From an uncultured Eubacteriales bacterium (lineage in GTDB: Bacteria > Bacillota > Clostridia > Oscillospirales > Oscillospiraceae), in NCBI GenBank assembly GCA_900546915.1, contig UREY01000005.1, positions 40,933 to 104,932 of the forward strand: DNA of 64,000 bases. Reading direction: 5' to 3'. Below, piece after piece: positions 25,034 through 32,945 of the stretch (position 1 is the first letter of the stretch; each line of letters begins with the position of its first letter). The notes beneath the pieces were generated by a model. The model was not told the DNA's origin. It saw only the letters and a list, made by a program, of their open reading frames with translations, and did no database searches. Both the position numbers and the translations under genes were made by a program.

Positions 25034-26887
25034 CTATCTTTTTCTCCATCCCAACAGCAGCGCCGAATTTAGAATGACCAGCACAGAGCCTGCGTTATGC
25101 ACAAGCGCGCCGATCACAGGGCCCAGTAAGCCGGTTATTGCAAGCGCAATGGCAAGGAAGTTCAGTCCCATGGAGAAGGTCAAATTGAGCTTGATTGTGC
25201 TCATCATCCGTTTGGAAAGAGAAATGAGATGTGGAAGTTCTTTGATTTCATCCTCTACCAGAACAACATCGGCAGCGTCCATCGCAATATCACTTCCCAC
25301 GCCGCCCATCGCAATCCCAACATCTGCCTTTTTGAGGGCGGGGGCGTCGTTGATCCCGTCACCAATCATACAAACGGCGCCGCCATTTTTCTGGTACCGG
25401 TCTATGTAGTTTAATTTATCCTCCGGCAGACAGTTTGCATGAACTTCGCCGATCCGCAACTGGCCTGCAATCGCCTCAGCTGCGTTTTGGTTATCACCCG
25501 TCAGGAGTACCGGCTGAACGCCCAGCCGGCCGAGGTCCTCCACCATCTGCCCGCTTTCCTTTCGGACGGTGTCCGACAGAACGAGATAACCAGCCGGTAC
25601 ATCGTCAACTGCTAGATAAATCACCGTGCCGCCTTCCTTCAGATATTTCTCCACACCTGCCGGAATGATTGTCTCATGACCCGAAATCAGCCTGAGGTTT
25701 CCTGCCTTAATTTGCCTGTCGCCCACCTTCGCGGTAACCCCCTCTCCGGGGCGCATCTGAAAATCCCGACAGCCACCGGGCTTTTTCCCATAACATCTGA
25801 CTACAGCCTTGCCAAGGGGATGCTCGCTCATCTGCTCGGCTGCAGCGGCAAATGCGTAGATTTCCTCTCGGCTAAAATCCGATACGCTTTCCACAGCCGT
25901 TACTTCCGGAACTCCATAGGTGAGGGTGCCGGTTTTGTCAAAGGTCACTTGAGAGACCTTGGCAAGACGCTCCAGCGCGTCGCCTTCACGGACGAGGAAG
26001 CCGTGTTTGGTCGCGTTGCCGATCGCGGCCATAATCGCTGTCGGCGTTGCAAGCACCAATGCACATGGGCAAAATACCACCAGAATGGTAACTGCACGGA
26101 TGATTTCTCCCGATAGAAACCAGGTGAGGACTGCAGCAGTCAAGGCAATTCCCACAATCCAGGTTGCCCACTTATCTGCAAGGCCAACGATTTTGGCCTT
26201 GCCTGCATCGGCCGACTGGACAAGCCGGATCATCCGTTGAATGGAACTGTCCTTCCCAACCTTTGTGGCTCTCATTTCAAAAGCGCCGAATTGATTGACC
26301 GTTCCGGAGAAGACCGCATCCCCGGCTGCTTTGTCCACCGGGAGAGATTCTCCAGTCATAACCGCTTGATTGACAGAGGTCTGCCCCGAAAGGATAATAC
26401 CGTCCACCGCGACGGCTTCGCCGGGCAGCACGCGGATGATATCCCCCACCCGAACCTGTCCGGCAGGGATGATTTTTTCTACTCCGCCTGAAATCACCCT
26501 GGCCGTCTGTGGGGTGAGACGGACCAGCTTTTCAATGCCTGCGCGGGCTTTGGCAACAGTCAGGTCCTCCAGCAACGCGCCAAGCTGCATGATAAAGGCA
26601 ACCTCACCGGCCGCAAAATCCTCCCCGATACAAACCGAAGCAACGAGAGCAAGGGACACCAGCACATCGGCTTTTACATCAAAAGCGGTGACAAGCCCAA
26701 TCACTGCCTCTGTCAAGATCGGAATGCCGCAAAGAATAATGGCAACCCATGCCGCATCGAATGGCAACGGAAGCAGATCAAAGATACTGACTATGAGCGC
26801 AAGGCCGGAAACGGACAAGAACACAATATCCTTTTTTATGCCGCCTAGTTCCATCATACATGCGAGCTTTTCCACCATTTTTTTCAT
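25034..26887 (-). CDS. Heavy-metal translocating P1B-type ATPase
   Basis: 617-residue metal export pump in the cytoplasmic membrane. TGES actuator loop, CPC in the sixth membrane helix (FCPCALVLATPTA, about 273), phosphorylated D in DKTGTLTYG (about 317), SEHPLGKA metal-ATPase motif, GDGINDAPAL hinge. The last helix has HNAGSVLVILNSALLL. No N-terminal metal-binding (HMA or His-rich) domain is present. The CPC and the CsoR operator suggest Cu(I), but the final helix differs from classical CopA, so the ion is unproven. Start is the ATG with GGAGGAGG 6 nt upstream; an upstream ATG overlaps the operator. Confidence 0.9.
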   Translation of the reverse strand: MKKMVEKLACMMELGGIKKDIVFLSVSGLALIVSIFDLLPLPFDAAWVAIILCGIPILTEAVIGLVTAFDVKADVLVSLALVASVCIGEDFAAGEVAFIMQLGALLEDLTVAKARAGIEKLVRLTPQTARVISGGVEKIIPAGQVRVGDIIRVLPGEAVAVDGIILSGQTSVNQAVMTGESLPVDKAAGDAVFSGTVNQFGAFEMRATKVGKDSSIQRMIRLVQSADAGKAKIVGLADKWATWIVGIALTAAVLTWFLSGEIIRAVTILVVFCPCALVLATPTAIMAAIGNATKHGFLVREGDALERLAKVSQVTFDKTGTLTYGVPEVTAVESVSDFSREEIYAFAAAAEQMSEHPLGKAVVRCYGKKPGGCRDFQMRPGEGVTAKVGDRQIKAGNLRLISGHETIIPAGVEKYLKEGGTVIYLAVDDVPAGYLVLSDTVRKESGQMVEDLGRLGVQPVLLTGDNQNAAEAIAGQLRIGEVHANCLPEDKLNYIDRYQKNGGAVCMIGDGINDAPALKKADVGIAMGGVGSDIAMDAADVVLVEDEIKELPHLISLSKRMMSTIKLNLTFSMGLNFLAIALAITGLLGPVIGALVHNAGSVLVILNSALLLGWRKR

Positions 26888-26903
26888 GCTGTACCTCCTC
26901 CAT

Positions 26904-26919
26904 ATACCCATAGGGGTAT
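26904..26919 (-). promoter_or_regulatory. CsoR-type operator before the ATPase
   Basis: Near-palindrome ATACCCATAGGGGTAT, the G/C-tract pattern bound by CsoR-family repressors, placed between the -10 box and the ribosome binding site of the ATPase gene. Binding by the nearby CsoR is inferred. Confidence 0.8.
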
Positions 26920-26925
26920 GTGTAT

Positions 26926-26955
26926 ATTATACCACCATGGGGATCTCTTTGTCAA
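26926..26955 (-). promoter_or_regulatory. Promoter of the metal ATPase gene
   Basis: Minus-strand consensus TTGACA, 18-nt spacer, TATAAT, immediately upstream of the CsoR-type operator. Confidence 0.8.
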
Positions 26956-26965
26956 GGGAATCCTG

Positions 26966-27115
26966 AAAGGAGCTGCCTCAAAACTCAATTTTTGCAAATG
27001 TCCTTTTCGCAAAAGTTGTAAAAATGGCGCAGAAAACGAAATACAATCGTTTTCTGCGCCATAAATTTTAGGCTGTTTTTAGAAATTTCGATTTTGAGCC
27101 GGCCCCTCCCTGAGA
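26966..27115. repeat. MITE-like segment with imperfect terminal inverted repeats
   Basis: About 150 bp between csoR and the ATPase. Its ends (GGAGCTGCCTCAAAACTCAA and the complement of the right side GGGGCCGGCTCAAAATCGAA) are imperfect inverted repeats. A perfect 15-bp hairpin lies in the middle. No coding content. Confidence 0.35.
27024..27062 (-). terminator. Terminator of csoR
   Basis: Perfect 15-bp stem (ATGGCGCAGAAAACG and complement) with a 9-nt loop; minus-strand TTTTTAC follows. About 60 nt beyond the csoR stop. Confidence 0.75.
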
Positions 27116-27124
27116 GATTTCGTT

Positions 27125-27400
27125 CTACTGCATATTTGCAAAGCGTTCTACCGCCTTGGTGAAGCTCTCAATGGTTTTATCCGCATCGCCGTGTTCAATG
27201 CCGTCCTTGACACAGTGCTTGATATGGCCTTCCAACACCACCTGTCCCACCTTATGCAAAGCCGACTTGGCAGCATGGATTTGTGCCAGCACATCTTCAC
27301 AGGGAATGTCCTCGTCAACCATCCGATCAATTGCCTGCACCTGCCCGATGATCTTTTTCAATCTGCGATGCAGATTCTCAGAGTCCATACATTGTCTCAT
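27125..27400 (-). CDS. csoR: CsoR-family copper-sensing repressor
   Basis: 91-residue all-helical CsoR/RcnR-family repressor that leaves its operator when it binds metal. The Cu(I) set C34-x24-H59-x3-C63 has exactly the spacing of CsoR (DIPCEDVL, EGHIKHC), and the LHRRLKKIIGQVQAIDRMV helix is typical. Start chosen is the ATG with GGAGG 7 nt upstream; a TTG two codons earlier abuts the GGAGG and is not credible. Its own promoter carries a CsoR-type operator, and so does the ATPase gene next door, pointing to autoregulation and control of export. Confidence 0.93.
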   Translation of the reverse strand: MRQCMDSENLHRRLKKIIGQVQAIDRMVDEDIPCEDVLAQIHAAKSALHKVGQVVLEGHIKHCVKDGIEHGDADKTIESFTKAVERFANMQ

Positions 27401-27412
27401 ATTCAAGCCTCC

Positions 27413-27428
27413 ATACCGTTAGGGGTAT
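27413..27428 (-). promoter_or_regulatory. CsoR-type operator before csoR
   Basis: ATACCGTTAGGGGTAT, matching the ATPase operator in 13 of 16 positions and placed in the same position after the -10 box. Confidence 0.75.
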
Positions 27429-27432
27429 CCGT

Positions 27433-27461
27433 ATTGTAACAACTTTTCCCTACATTGTCAA
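27433..27461 (-). promoter_or_regulatory. Promoter of csoR
   Basis: Minus-strand TTGACA, 17-nt spacer, TACAAT. Confidence 0.8.
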
Positions 27462-27529
27462 CGTCAAGGAATCGGCAAGCCGGGGGCAAATCCATGGGCC
27501 CCAATCCCCCGTTGCATCTTTTCCATTCC

Positions 27530-27570
27530 CGAAAAAGAGGGAGCCGCTGCACACGGCCGGCAGCGGCTCC
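27530..27570 (-). terminator. Terminator of the HtrA gene
   Basis: Stem GGAGCCGCTG/CAGCGGCTCC with a CG-rich loop; on the minus strand it continues into CCTCTTTTTCG. Confidence 0.75.
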
Positions 27571-27692
27571 TTGCGGTCCGGTAAATGGGAACGCCGGACC
27601 TTAGATGAAAAGAAAAGAAGAAGAATGAAAGGAGAAAGAGAATGGACATGCGATCTATGAACAAGCCGCCCTGCGGCTGAGTTGTTACCCGC

Positions 27693-29519
27693 TTAGTCGT
27701 TTCCGTTTCCAAAGAAGGGGAAGAAGTAATTGTACCAGTCCTCATAGGAGCCGGAATCCGGCATCTCGCCGCTGTTTTCCTCCGGCTGGGTGCTCTCCTC
27801 GGGCTGAGTCTCCTGGACGGGGCCGGTGGGCGTATCCGCCGTCTTCTCATCAAAGGTGATGTTCAGCGTCAGCTCCTGGCCGGAGCGGAATACGGAGACA
27901 GTGGTGGTATCCCCGGCGCCGAAATTGCGCAGCGCATAGAGCAGGTCCGAATAGCCGGAGACTTCCTCATCTCCCAAGGCGGTGATGATGTCACCGGCCT
28001 GCAGACCGGCCTTGTCGGCGCAGGAGCCCTCGGTTACGCTTTGGACTCTGGCCCCCAGAGGCAAGCCGTAGGCTGCCGCCGTGGCAGCGTCCAGGTCCTG
28101 GGTGTTGATGGTGACGCCCAAATAGGCCTGCCCTGTGATATAGCCGTACTCCATCAGATCATCCACCAGATCCATCACGTCATTGATGGGAATGGCAAAG
28201 CCGATGCCTTCGATGGAAGCGCCGGAGGAGGTGGAGCCGGAGTATTTGGCCGTGGTGATTCCCACCACCTCGCCGTTCATATTAAACAGCGGCCCGCCGG
28301 AGTTTCCGGAATTGATGGCGGCGTCGGTTTGCAGCATATTGAGGATGGTGCCGTCGGTATTTACAGACCGGTCCTTGGCGCTGACATAGCCCACCGTCTG
28401 AGTGGAAGTGAGCTCGCCCAGAGGATTGCCGATGGCGGCCACCTGATCGCCTACATCCAAGCCGTCGGAGTCGCCGATGGTCACTGCCGGAAGATTTTCG
28501 GCTTCAATCTTCAAAAGCGCCACGTCGCTGATGGAATCGGAACCCACCAGCCGGGCCGTATACTCGGTTCCGTCGTACAGCGTGACGGTGATGGTCTGCG
28601 CGCCGTCGATGACATGGTGGTTGGTCAGCACGTAGCCGTCCGCCGTCAGAATAAAGCCGGAACCGGTCCCGGTAAAGGACTCCTGTCCAAAGGTGCCGTT
28701 TTTCACGCCCTGGTTGGTAATGGCTACCACAGACTGCACGTTCTGCGCGTAGACCTGCGCCGGGGTCAGGGCGCCGGGGTTGGATACCGTGTCCACTGTG
28801 GCGCCGCTTCCGTTTCCGTGCTGGATGGCATTCTGGGCGTTGGCCAGATCGTCCAACTGGCTCTGAAAGCTGGACTGCAGCTCCTCGGTGGTCTTCTCCC
28901 ACTTGCTGTCCACCAAATGGGCGGTCAGTGCGCCGCCGCCGACACCGCCGACGATGGCGCAGGCCAGCGCGGCCGCTACCACCCGGCCGGTGCCCCAGCC
29001 CTTCTTTTGCTTGGGTTTCTTCGGCGCTTTCTGCTTTTTCGCCGTCTCAACCGGCCGGTACGCCGTTTCCCAATCTCCTGTGGGCCTTGACTGCTGCCAG
29101 GACTGCCGGTTCATCTCGTAGGGAGAATCCGCATAGGGGGATTCCCGCCGTCCTGCTCCGGCGTTGTGATACGCGCCGGAGGACTCGGTCCGCTCTCCGA
29201 CAGGCTCAGCCGCCTGCGCCGTGGGAGCCGCTTCCTGCTCCGGAGGGAGCTGAATATCTTCCGGTTCAGAGGAACCGGTCCCCTGCTCCGAGGGAAGCGA
29301 AGCATCCTCCGGCTCAAAGGAGCCGGACGCCTGCTCCAAGGGGATTTGTGTATCTTCCGGCTGGGAGGAGGCGCTCTCCTGTCCGGTCACGGCCTGGGTA
29401 TCCTCCTGCGGGAAATGAGACTGTTCCGTCTCCTCCGCCCGGATCGCCTCTGCCTGGGAATCGTCTTGGTCTTTTCTATTGGTACAGCCGTTCAAACCGT
29501 TGTTCTCATATTCTTCCAT
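27693..29519 (-). CDS. htrA: HtrA/DegP-like membrane-anchored serine protease
   Basis: 608-residue S1C protease, expected to face the outside of the membrane and degrade misfolded proteins. Residues 1-170 are a cytosolic tail with three ~17-residue acidic repeats (PEDTQIPLEQ, PEDASLPSEQ, PEDIQLPPEQ, about 53-100) and a Lys-rich end. One membrane helix covers about 179-201. The trypsin-like domain has H302 (TNHHVIDG), D332 (SDVALLK) and S407 (NSGNSGGPL). A PDZ domain (about 480-570) and a Glu/Pro-rich tail follow. AAGGAG precedes the ATG. The acidic repeat tail is the unusual part. Confidence 0.93.
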   Translation of the reverse strand: MEEYENNGLNGCTNRKDQDDSQAEAIRAEETEQSHFPQEDTQAVTGQESASSQPEDTQIPLEQASGSFEPEDASLPSEQGTGSSEPEDIQLPPEQEAAPTAQAAEPVGERTESSGAYHNAGAGRRESPYADSPYEMNRQSWQQSRPTGDWETAYRPVETAKKQKAPKKPKQKKGWGTGRVVAAALACAIVGGVGGGALTAHLVDSKWEKTTEELQSSFQSQLDDLANAQNAIQHGNGSGATVDTVSNPGALTPAQVYAQNVQSVVAITNQGVKNGTFGQESFTGTGSGFILTADGYVLTNHHVIDGAQTITVTLYDGTEYTARLVGSDSISDVALLKIEAENLPAVTIGDSDGLDVGDQVAAIGNPLGELTSTQTVGYVSAKDRSVNTDGTILNMLQTDAAINSGNSGGPLFNMNGEVVGITTAKYSGSTSSGASIEGIGFAIPINDVMDLVDDLMEYGYITGQAYLGVTINTQDLDAATAAAYGLPLGARVQSVTEGSCADKAGLQAGDIITALGDEEVSGYSDLLYALRNFGAGDTTTVSVFRSGQELTLNITFDEKTADTPTGPVQETQPEESTQPEENSGEMPDSGSYEDWYNYFFPFFGNGND

Positions 29520-29954
29520 ATTGTCGCATCTCCTTGCTGGATTTTCCCTCGCCGGATTTCTTTGATGCCGTTATCATACGGCTGATTTGTGAAAAAAGTA
29601 TGACCATATGGGAAACGAAATATAAACTTCCCAAGGACTTTTTGTAAACATCCCCGCCCCATCACTGAGAAGGGGCGAAAGCCGCAAAAGTAAGGGCTGC
29701 ATAGGTGATATATGCGCCCGGCGGCTTCTGCATCCCGAGATTTTTTCACGGTTCCTGAAGCAGCCGCTTCGCGCATTTGTCTTTCTGCAGATAAGACCCG
29801 AGCACCCCATGGAGCGTTCGCCTCTGCTCTTATCATATCCCTGACGCCGGAGAACATAAACCCATGCAAGCAAAAAATGGCCCTTATGGATGCGTTTCGG
29901 GCGGAACGGCCTGAGGTTCGGCCGCCCCGCCCGGGATTTCATTGGTTCGCTGCA
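29520..29954. other. 435-nt intergenic region, one hairpin
   Basis: Between the BMP lipoprotein gene and htrA, both on the minus strand. A GC-rich hairpin lies at about 29898-29934, just past the BMP gene stop, without a clear T run. Otherwise nothing convincing; a TATGAT near 29570 may be the htrA -10. Confidence 0.5.
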
Positions 29955-30965
29955 TTACCGGGTGGTTTCCACCTGAATCTCCCCGGAAGTGATCTTTTGG
30001 GCCAGCTCCTCCACCTCGGCCTTGAGTTCGTCGGGGACCTGTTGGGTCGAGCCCGCTTCCCCGTAGCCGATGCCGATGAAGCCGGTGGCCATATCCGCCA
30101 CCCAGGTGGTGCCCCATTTGGAGGTATCGCCGGAAATGTAGTCCGAGACGGCTTCATAAATGGAGTCGCCCACCTGCTTCATCATGGAGCAGATAATCAC
30201 ATCGTCGGCAATATATTTCTGGTCGGAGTCCACGCCGATGGCGTAGAAGCCGTTCTCCTGGGCGGCCTGGAACACGCCGTCTCCCGTCTTGGAGGCAATC
30301 TGGAAGACCACATCGGCCCCCTTCTCGTTGAGCGTCAGAGCGCACTCCTTGCCCACAGCGGGATCGTCGTAGGTGTTGGCGTACACGGTCTGCACCGCCA
30401 CATCGGGGTCGGCGTACTGAGCGCCCTGGGTGTAGCCCACGATGAAATCGTTGATGGTGTCGGTATCCTCGCCGCCCACGGCGCCCACGACGCCGCTCTG
30501 GGACATCTTCGCCGCAATATAACCGGCCAGGAAGGAGCCTTCGTTCTGGGCGTAGGTGATGTTCAGGACGTTGTCCACAGGGGCGGAGGTGGCGTTGTCA
30601 ATCCAGATAAAATGCACCTGGGGATACTCCGGCGCCACCGTCTCCACATCATAGAACTCCCAACCCACCAGAACCACAATTTCGGCCGCATCGGCGGCGT
30701 TGCGGATTTGCTGGGTGTGGTCCACATTGTTGCACTCGATGGTCTTGACCTGCACGCCCAGCTCTTCAGCCAGGCGGTCCGCCCCTTCCTTGGAAGAATC
30801 GTAGAAGGAACGGTCCCCAAAAGCGCCGGCCACCACAACGGCCATGGTCACATCTTCCGACGTCCCGCCGGTGGTCTGCGGAACGTCATCCTGCGTCTTG
30901 GCGCAGCCGCCCAAAAGGCCCAGAGCCAGCACCGCCGCCGCAACCCACGCAATCACTCGTTTCAT
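29955..30965 (-). CDS. BMP-family substrate-binding lipoprotein
   Basis: 336-residue basic-membrane-protein (PnrA/BmpA) family solute-binding protein of the type that serves nucleoside ABC importers. Lipobox LGGC puts the mature N-terminal cysteine at about residue 21, so it is anchored outside the membrane. Family blocks: GAFGDRSFYDSSKEGADRL, NEGSFLAGYIAAKMS, GVVGAVGGEDTDTINDFIVGYTQGA and ENGFYAIGVDSDQ. The ATPase and permease genes that would complete an importer are not adjacent, so it is an orphan here. It follows a small lipoprotein gene by 24 nt, and they probably share a promoter. Confidence 0.9.
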   Translation of the reverse strand: MKRVIAWVAAAVLALGLLGGCAKTQDDVPQTTGGTSEDVTMAVVVAGAFGDRSFYDSSKEGADRLAEELGVQVKTIECNNVDHTQQIRNAADAAEIVVLVGWEFYDVETVAPEYPQVHFIWIDNATSAPVDNVLNITYAQNEGSFLAGYIAAKMSQSGVVGAVGGEDTDTINDFIVGYTQGAQYADPDVAVQTVYANTYDDPAVGKECALTLNEKGADVVFQIASKTGDGVFQAAQENGFYAIGVDSDQKYIADDVIICSMMKQVGDSIYEAVSDYISGDTSKWGTTWVADMATGFIGIGYGEAGSTQQVPDELKAEVEELAQKITSGEIQVETTR

Positions 30966-30989
30966 ATTCTTCTCCTCTCTCAGCCGGTC

Positions 30990-31295
30990 TTACGGCGCTT
31001 CCGTGGTGGCCGCATCAGAGCCGCTGTCCAGGTCGCCATTGCTGGCGGGCAAGGAGGGAGACGTCTCCAGGTCGCTGTCCGTCACAGGCAGGTCGTCCAC
31101 AGGCAGATCTCCGCTGCTGGAGGCGCCGTCCGTAGGCGCGGTGGTCTCCCCGTCGTCGGCAGCGCCGGTGGTCTCTTCGCCGGTCACGGAGGTGTCGCCG
31201 GTCTGGTCATTGTTCTTCTCGTCGTTTTTGCTGCAGCCGGCCATGAGGGTGAGCACCAGCATGACAGACAAAAGCAGCGCCATGATTTTTTTCAT
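30990..31295 (-). CDS. Small low-complexity lipoprotein
   Basis: 101-residue predicted lipoprotein of unknown function. Signal peptide MKKIMALLLSVMLVLTLMAGC with lipobox cysteine at 21. The remainder is almost only Asp, Glu, Thr, Ser, Gly and Pro (NNDQTGDTSVTGEETTG and similar), hence probably disordered and very acidic. Start is the ATG with AAGGAG 8 nt upstream; a longer frame has no site. It is the first gene before the BMP lipoprotein and may act as a surface spacer or partner; that is speculation. Confidence 0.75.
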   Translation of the reverse strand: MKKIMALLLSVMLVLTLMAGCSKNDEKNNDQTGDTSVTGEETTGAADDGETTAPTDGASSSGDLPVDDLPVTDSDLETSPSLPASNGDLDSGSDAATTEAP

Positions 31296-31367
31296 TTTCT
31301 TTACTCCTTGAAATAAATTTCCGGTCTTCCGGTATAAAATTTTTGTCGATTTCGGAAAACCGGATTT

Positions 31368-31396
31368 ATTGTACATGGATTTTACTCGGAAGTCAA
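31368..31396 (-). promoter_or_regulatory. Promoter of the two lipoprotein genes
   Basis: Minus-strand TTGACT, 17-nt spacer, TACAAT, about 70 nt before the small lipoprotein start. Confidence 0.7.
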
Positions 31397-31746
31397 CTGG
31401 AAACGTGAAACGACCTGCCGCACTTTCTATCTCGCGCTTCCAGACCTTCCCTTGTCCACCCCAAAGCCGCAGTGATATCATGGGACCAAAACCGTAGCGT
31501 CTGTTACTCCGCCTCCAGTCCTTTCATAGAAAGCGCGTTTATACGATGGCGTAGATTGGTCTACTCTGCCTTTTGCCACAGCGCTTGCGCTTTTACTTAA
31601 AATTTATCAACACATTTTTCCACGTTTTTCAAAGATGGTTTTGCACACTTTTCCGACCCTATTTTGATGCCGGGGCACACATTTTTCCGATTTGAAAAGG
31701 CTGCAGCAAAATCTTCGCCTTTCACATGAGAGAATTTCATCCAAGC

Positions 31747-31880
31747 AAGACGAGAGGCCGCCCCCTTTGAGCTGACCTCTCGTCTCATTTCTTGCCCTAT
31801 TCTATTTAAACGAGTCTTTCGCTTTTTTGCTCCCACTCATTGGTAGGGTCCACCGCTTTTGGGAGTATCACTACTCACTA
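31747..31880 (-). ncRNA. Candidate small RNA or micro-ORF transcript
   Basis: Downstream of an orphan consensus promoter the minus strand first reads a loose hairpin (ACTCCC ... GGGAG), then a perfect 10-bp hairpin (AGACGAGAGG/CCTCTCGTCT, 31748-31786). A 21-codon GTG frame (31806-31871) encodes VDPTNEWEQKSERLV at its end but has no ribosome binding site. Whether this is RNA or a peptide gene is undecided. Confidence 0.3.
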
Positions 31881-31885
31881 TACTT

Positions 31886-31914
31886 ATAATACACAACGCA
31901 GAGAAACATGTCAA
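31886..31914 (-). promoter_or_regulatory. Orphan near-consensus promoter
   Basis: Minus-strand TTGACA, 17-nt spacer, TATTAT. No recognised gene follows for 590 nt. Confidence 0.65.
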
Positions 31915-32225
31915 CAAATTTTTCGTCACCCGAACAGGAAATTTTTTACTCTCTCTTGCTTTTTCCCCAAGCGGGCGGTCATGAATTAAAACTTTACATC
32001 ATAGTCCATCTTTCCGTTTTCAAGATAGCAATTTTTAAGTTCGTAAGGTCATATAATTCGCAAAACAAGGTTTCGCGCACCCCGTTTTGGTGTTTGTATC
32101 ATACGAAAAGGCTCCCGTTCTCGGCTATTTATCTCGCCACTGATTGCGCAACCTGGCAAGATACTGACAGATTTCCAAGTCCTGCGATAAAGTCTCACGT
32201 ATCCAAAAAAAAGCACATAGATATT

Positions 32226-32258
32226 CGGCCAAAATACGATTCGATCGTATTTTGGCCG
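32226..32258. repeat. 14-bp perfect inverted repeat
   Basis: CGGCCAAAATACGA, 5-nt loop, exact complement. It abuts the left edge of the 208-bp repeat copy 1. Possible terminator, operator or element end. Confidence 0.7.
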
Positions 32259-32263
32259 CAATG

Positions 32264-32471
32264 CCTATCGGCTCCGTTTCTAGCTGGACTGCCTCCTCAA
32301 TGCTTCTTAAAAAATTTTTCTGGGTATTTACTATTTTCTTGGATTGCAGTATAATGTAGATACAGAGAGTCTCAAGTAAGTAATAATGGCAGAGTGCACC
32401 TTATCACTCCCCTTTCACGCGGAAAATTCATGCCGTTTCAGGTGGGGCCGACTCCTTGCGCTGTTGTCATT
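32264..32471 (+). repeat. 208-bp promoter-bearing repeat, copy 1
   Basis: Imperfect copy (roughly 80% or more identical by eye) of the segment at 34360-34568. Inside are TTTACT-17-TATAAT (32327-32355), a GAGAGTCTCAAG block and an ATG frame from 32386. The frame encodes a peptide whose TLSLPF, AEN and GRLLALLSF parts are kept in both copies. It ends about 90 nt before the higBA promoter. Confidence 0.85.
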
Positions 32472-32557
32472 CCCCCTGGAATGGAGCAGCCTTTGTCTGA
32501 TCACGAACTTCTGTGCACGGTCTGAAACGTCACGGACATGTCGCATTTTTAAAAAAC

Positions 32558-32586
32558 TTGACATTGCCGTTCAATTAAGCTACAAT
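32558..32586 (+). promoter_or_regulatory. Promoter of higBA
   Basis: TTGACA, 17-nt spacer, TACAAT, 40 nt before the toxin start. Confidence 0.8.
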
Positions 32587-32588
32587 AA

Positions 32589-32607
32589 ATTTACCTCCCA
32601 GGTAAAT
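32589..32607 (+). promoter_or_regulatory. Operator palindrome of higBA
   Basis: Perfect ATTTACCT-CCC-AGGTAAAT directly after the -10 box, at the expected transcription start; a likely autoregulation site for the HTH antitoxin. Confidence 0.7.
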
Positions 32608-32625
32608 AGAGGGTGGGGTGTAGGC

Positions 32626-32925
32626 TTGCTGCAAATTGAATATAATAACCGAGCACTTGAAAAAGTGTGCACCGACGCCCAGGAGGCAAGAAAAAAATAC
32701 GGACAGAAGATGGCAGAAAAAATTCAACAACGAATCGGTGAAATTTCTGCAGCGCCGTCAGTTGAAACACTGGTGCAGTTCAAAATCGGACGTTGTCATG
32801 CTTTAGGTGGCAATCGAAATGGGCAATACGCGATGGATCTTGTCCATCCATACAGACTTGTTTTCAAAAAGAACGGCGCAGATATTCAAATTGTCAAAAT
32901 ACTAGAAATTGTGGACTATCATTAG
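32626..32925 (+). CDS. higB: HigB-type toxin (RelE/ParE superfamily)
   Basis: 99-residue HigB/plasmid-killer family toxin, expected to cleave mRNA at the ribosome. Toxin precedes antitoxin, the usual hig order. Family features: IEYNNRALEKVCTDAQEARKKYG, AEKIQQRIGEISAAPS, FKIGRCHALGGNRNGQYAMDLVHPYRLVF (the catalytic-side strand) and final VKILEIVDYH. Start is TTG, after GGTGGGG, following the promoter and palindrome. A longer frame upstream runs through the promoter and is rejected. The antitoxin starts 20 nt downstream. Confidence 0.88.
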   Translation: MLQIEYNNRALEKVCTDAQEARKKYGQKMAEKIQQRIGEISAAPSVETLVQFKIGRCHALGGNRNGQYAMDLVHPYRLVFKKNGADIQIVKILEIVDYH

Positions 32926-32945
32926 ATTGAATGGGGTGACTTGAT

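Larger units (their letters stand above)
31296..32625. other. 1.3-kb gene-poor region
   Basis: No gene with family support. It contains, in order, the lipoprotein promoter, a minus-strand hairpin region behind an orphan consensus promoter, a 14-bp inverted repeat, copy 1 of a 208-bp repeat and the higBA promoter, all listed separately. It is more A/T-rich than the flanking housekeeping genes. Confidence 0.6.

Noticed and set aside
29712..31316. Plus-strand 534-codon open frame
   Set aside because: Antisense to the two lipoprotein genes; rich in His/Gly as expected of a shadow.
31597..31836. 79-codon minus-strand frame downstream of the orphan promoter
   Set aside because: It runs through a perfect 10-bp hairpin, has a GTG start without a binding site and low-complexity Lys-rich content; RNA function seems as likely, so it is not called a gene.
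32386..32625. Upstream ATG that would extend the HigB toxin by 80 residues
   Set aside because: The extension reads through the higBA promoter and operator and through repeat copy 1; the TTG after the palindrome fits family length.
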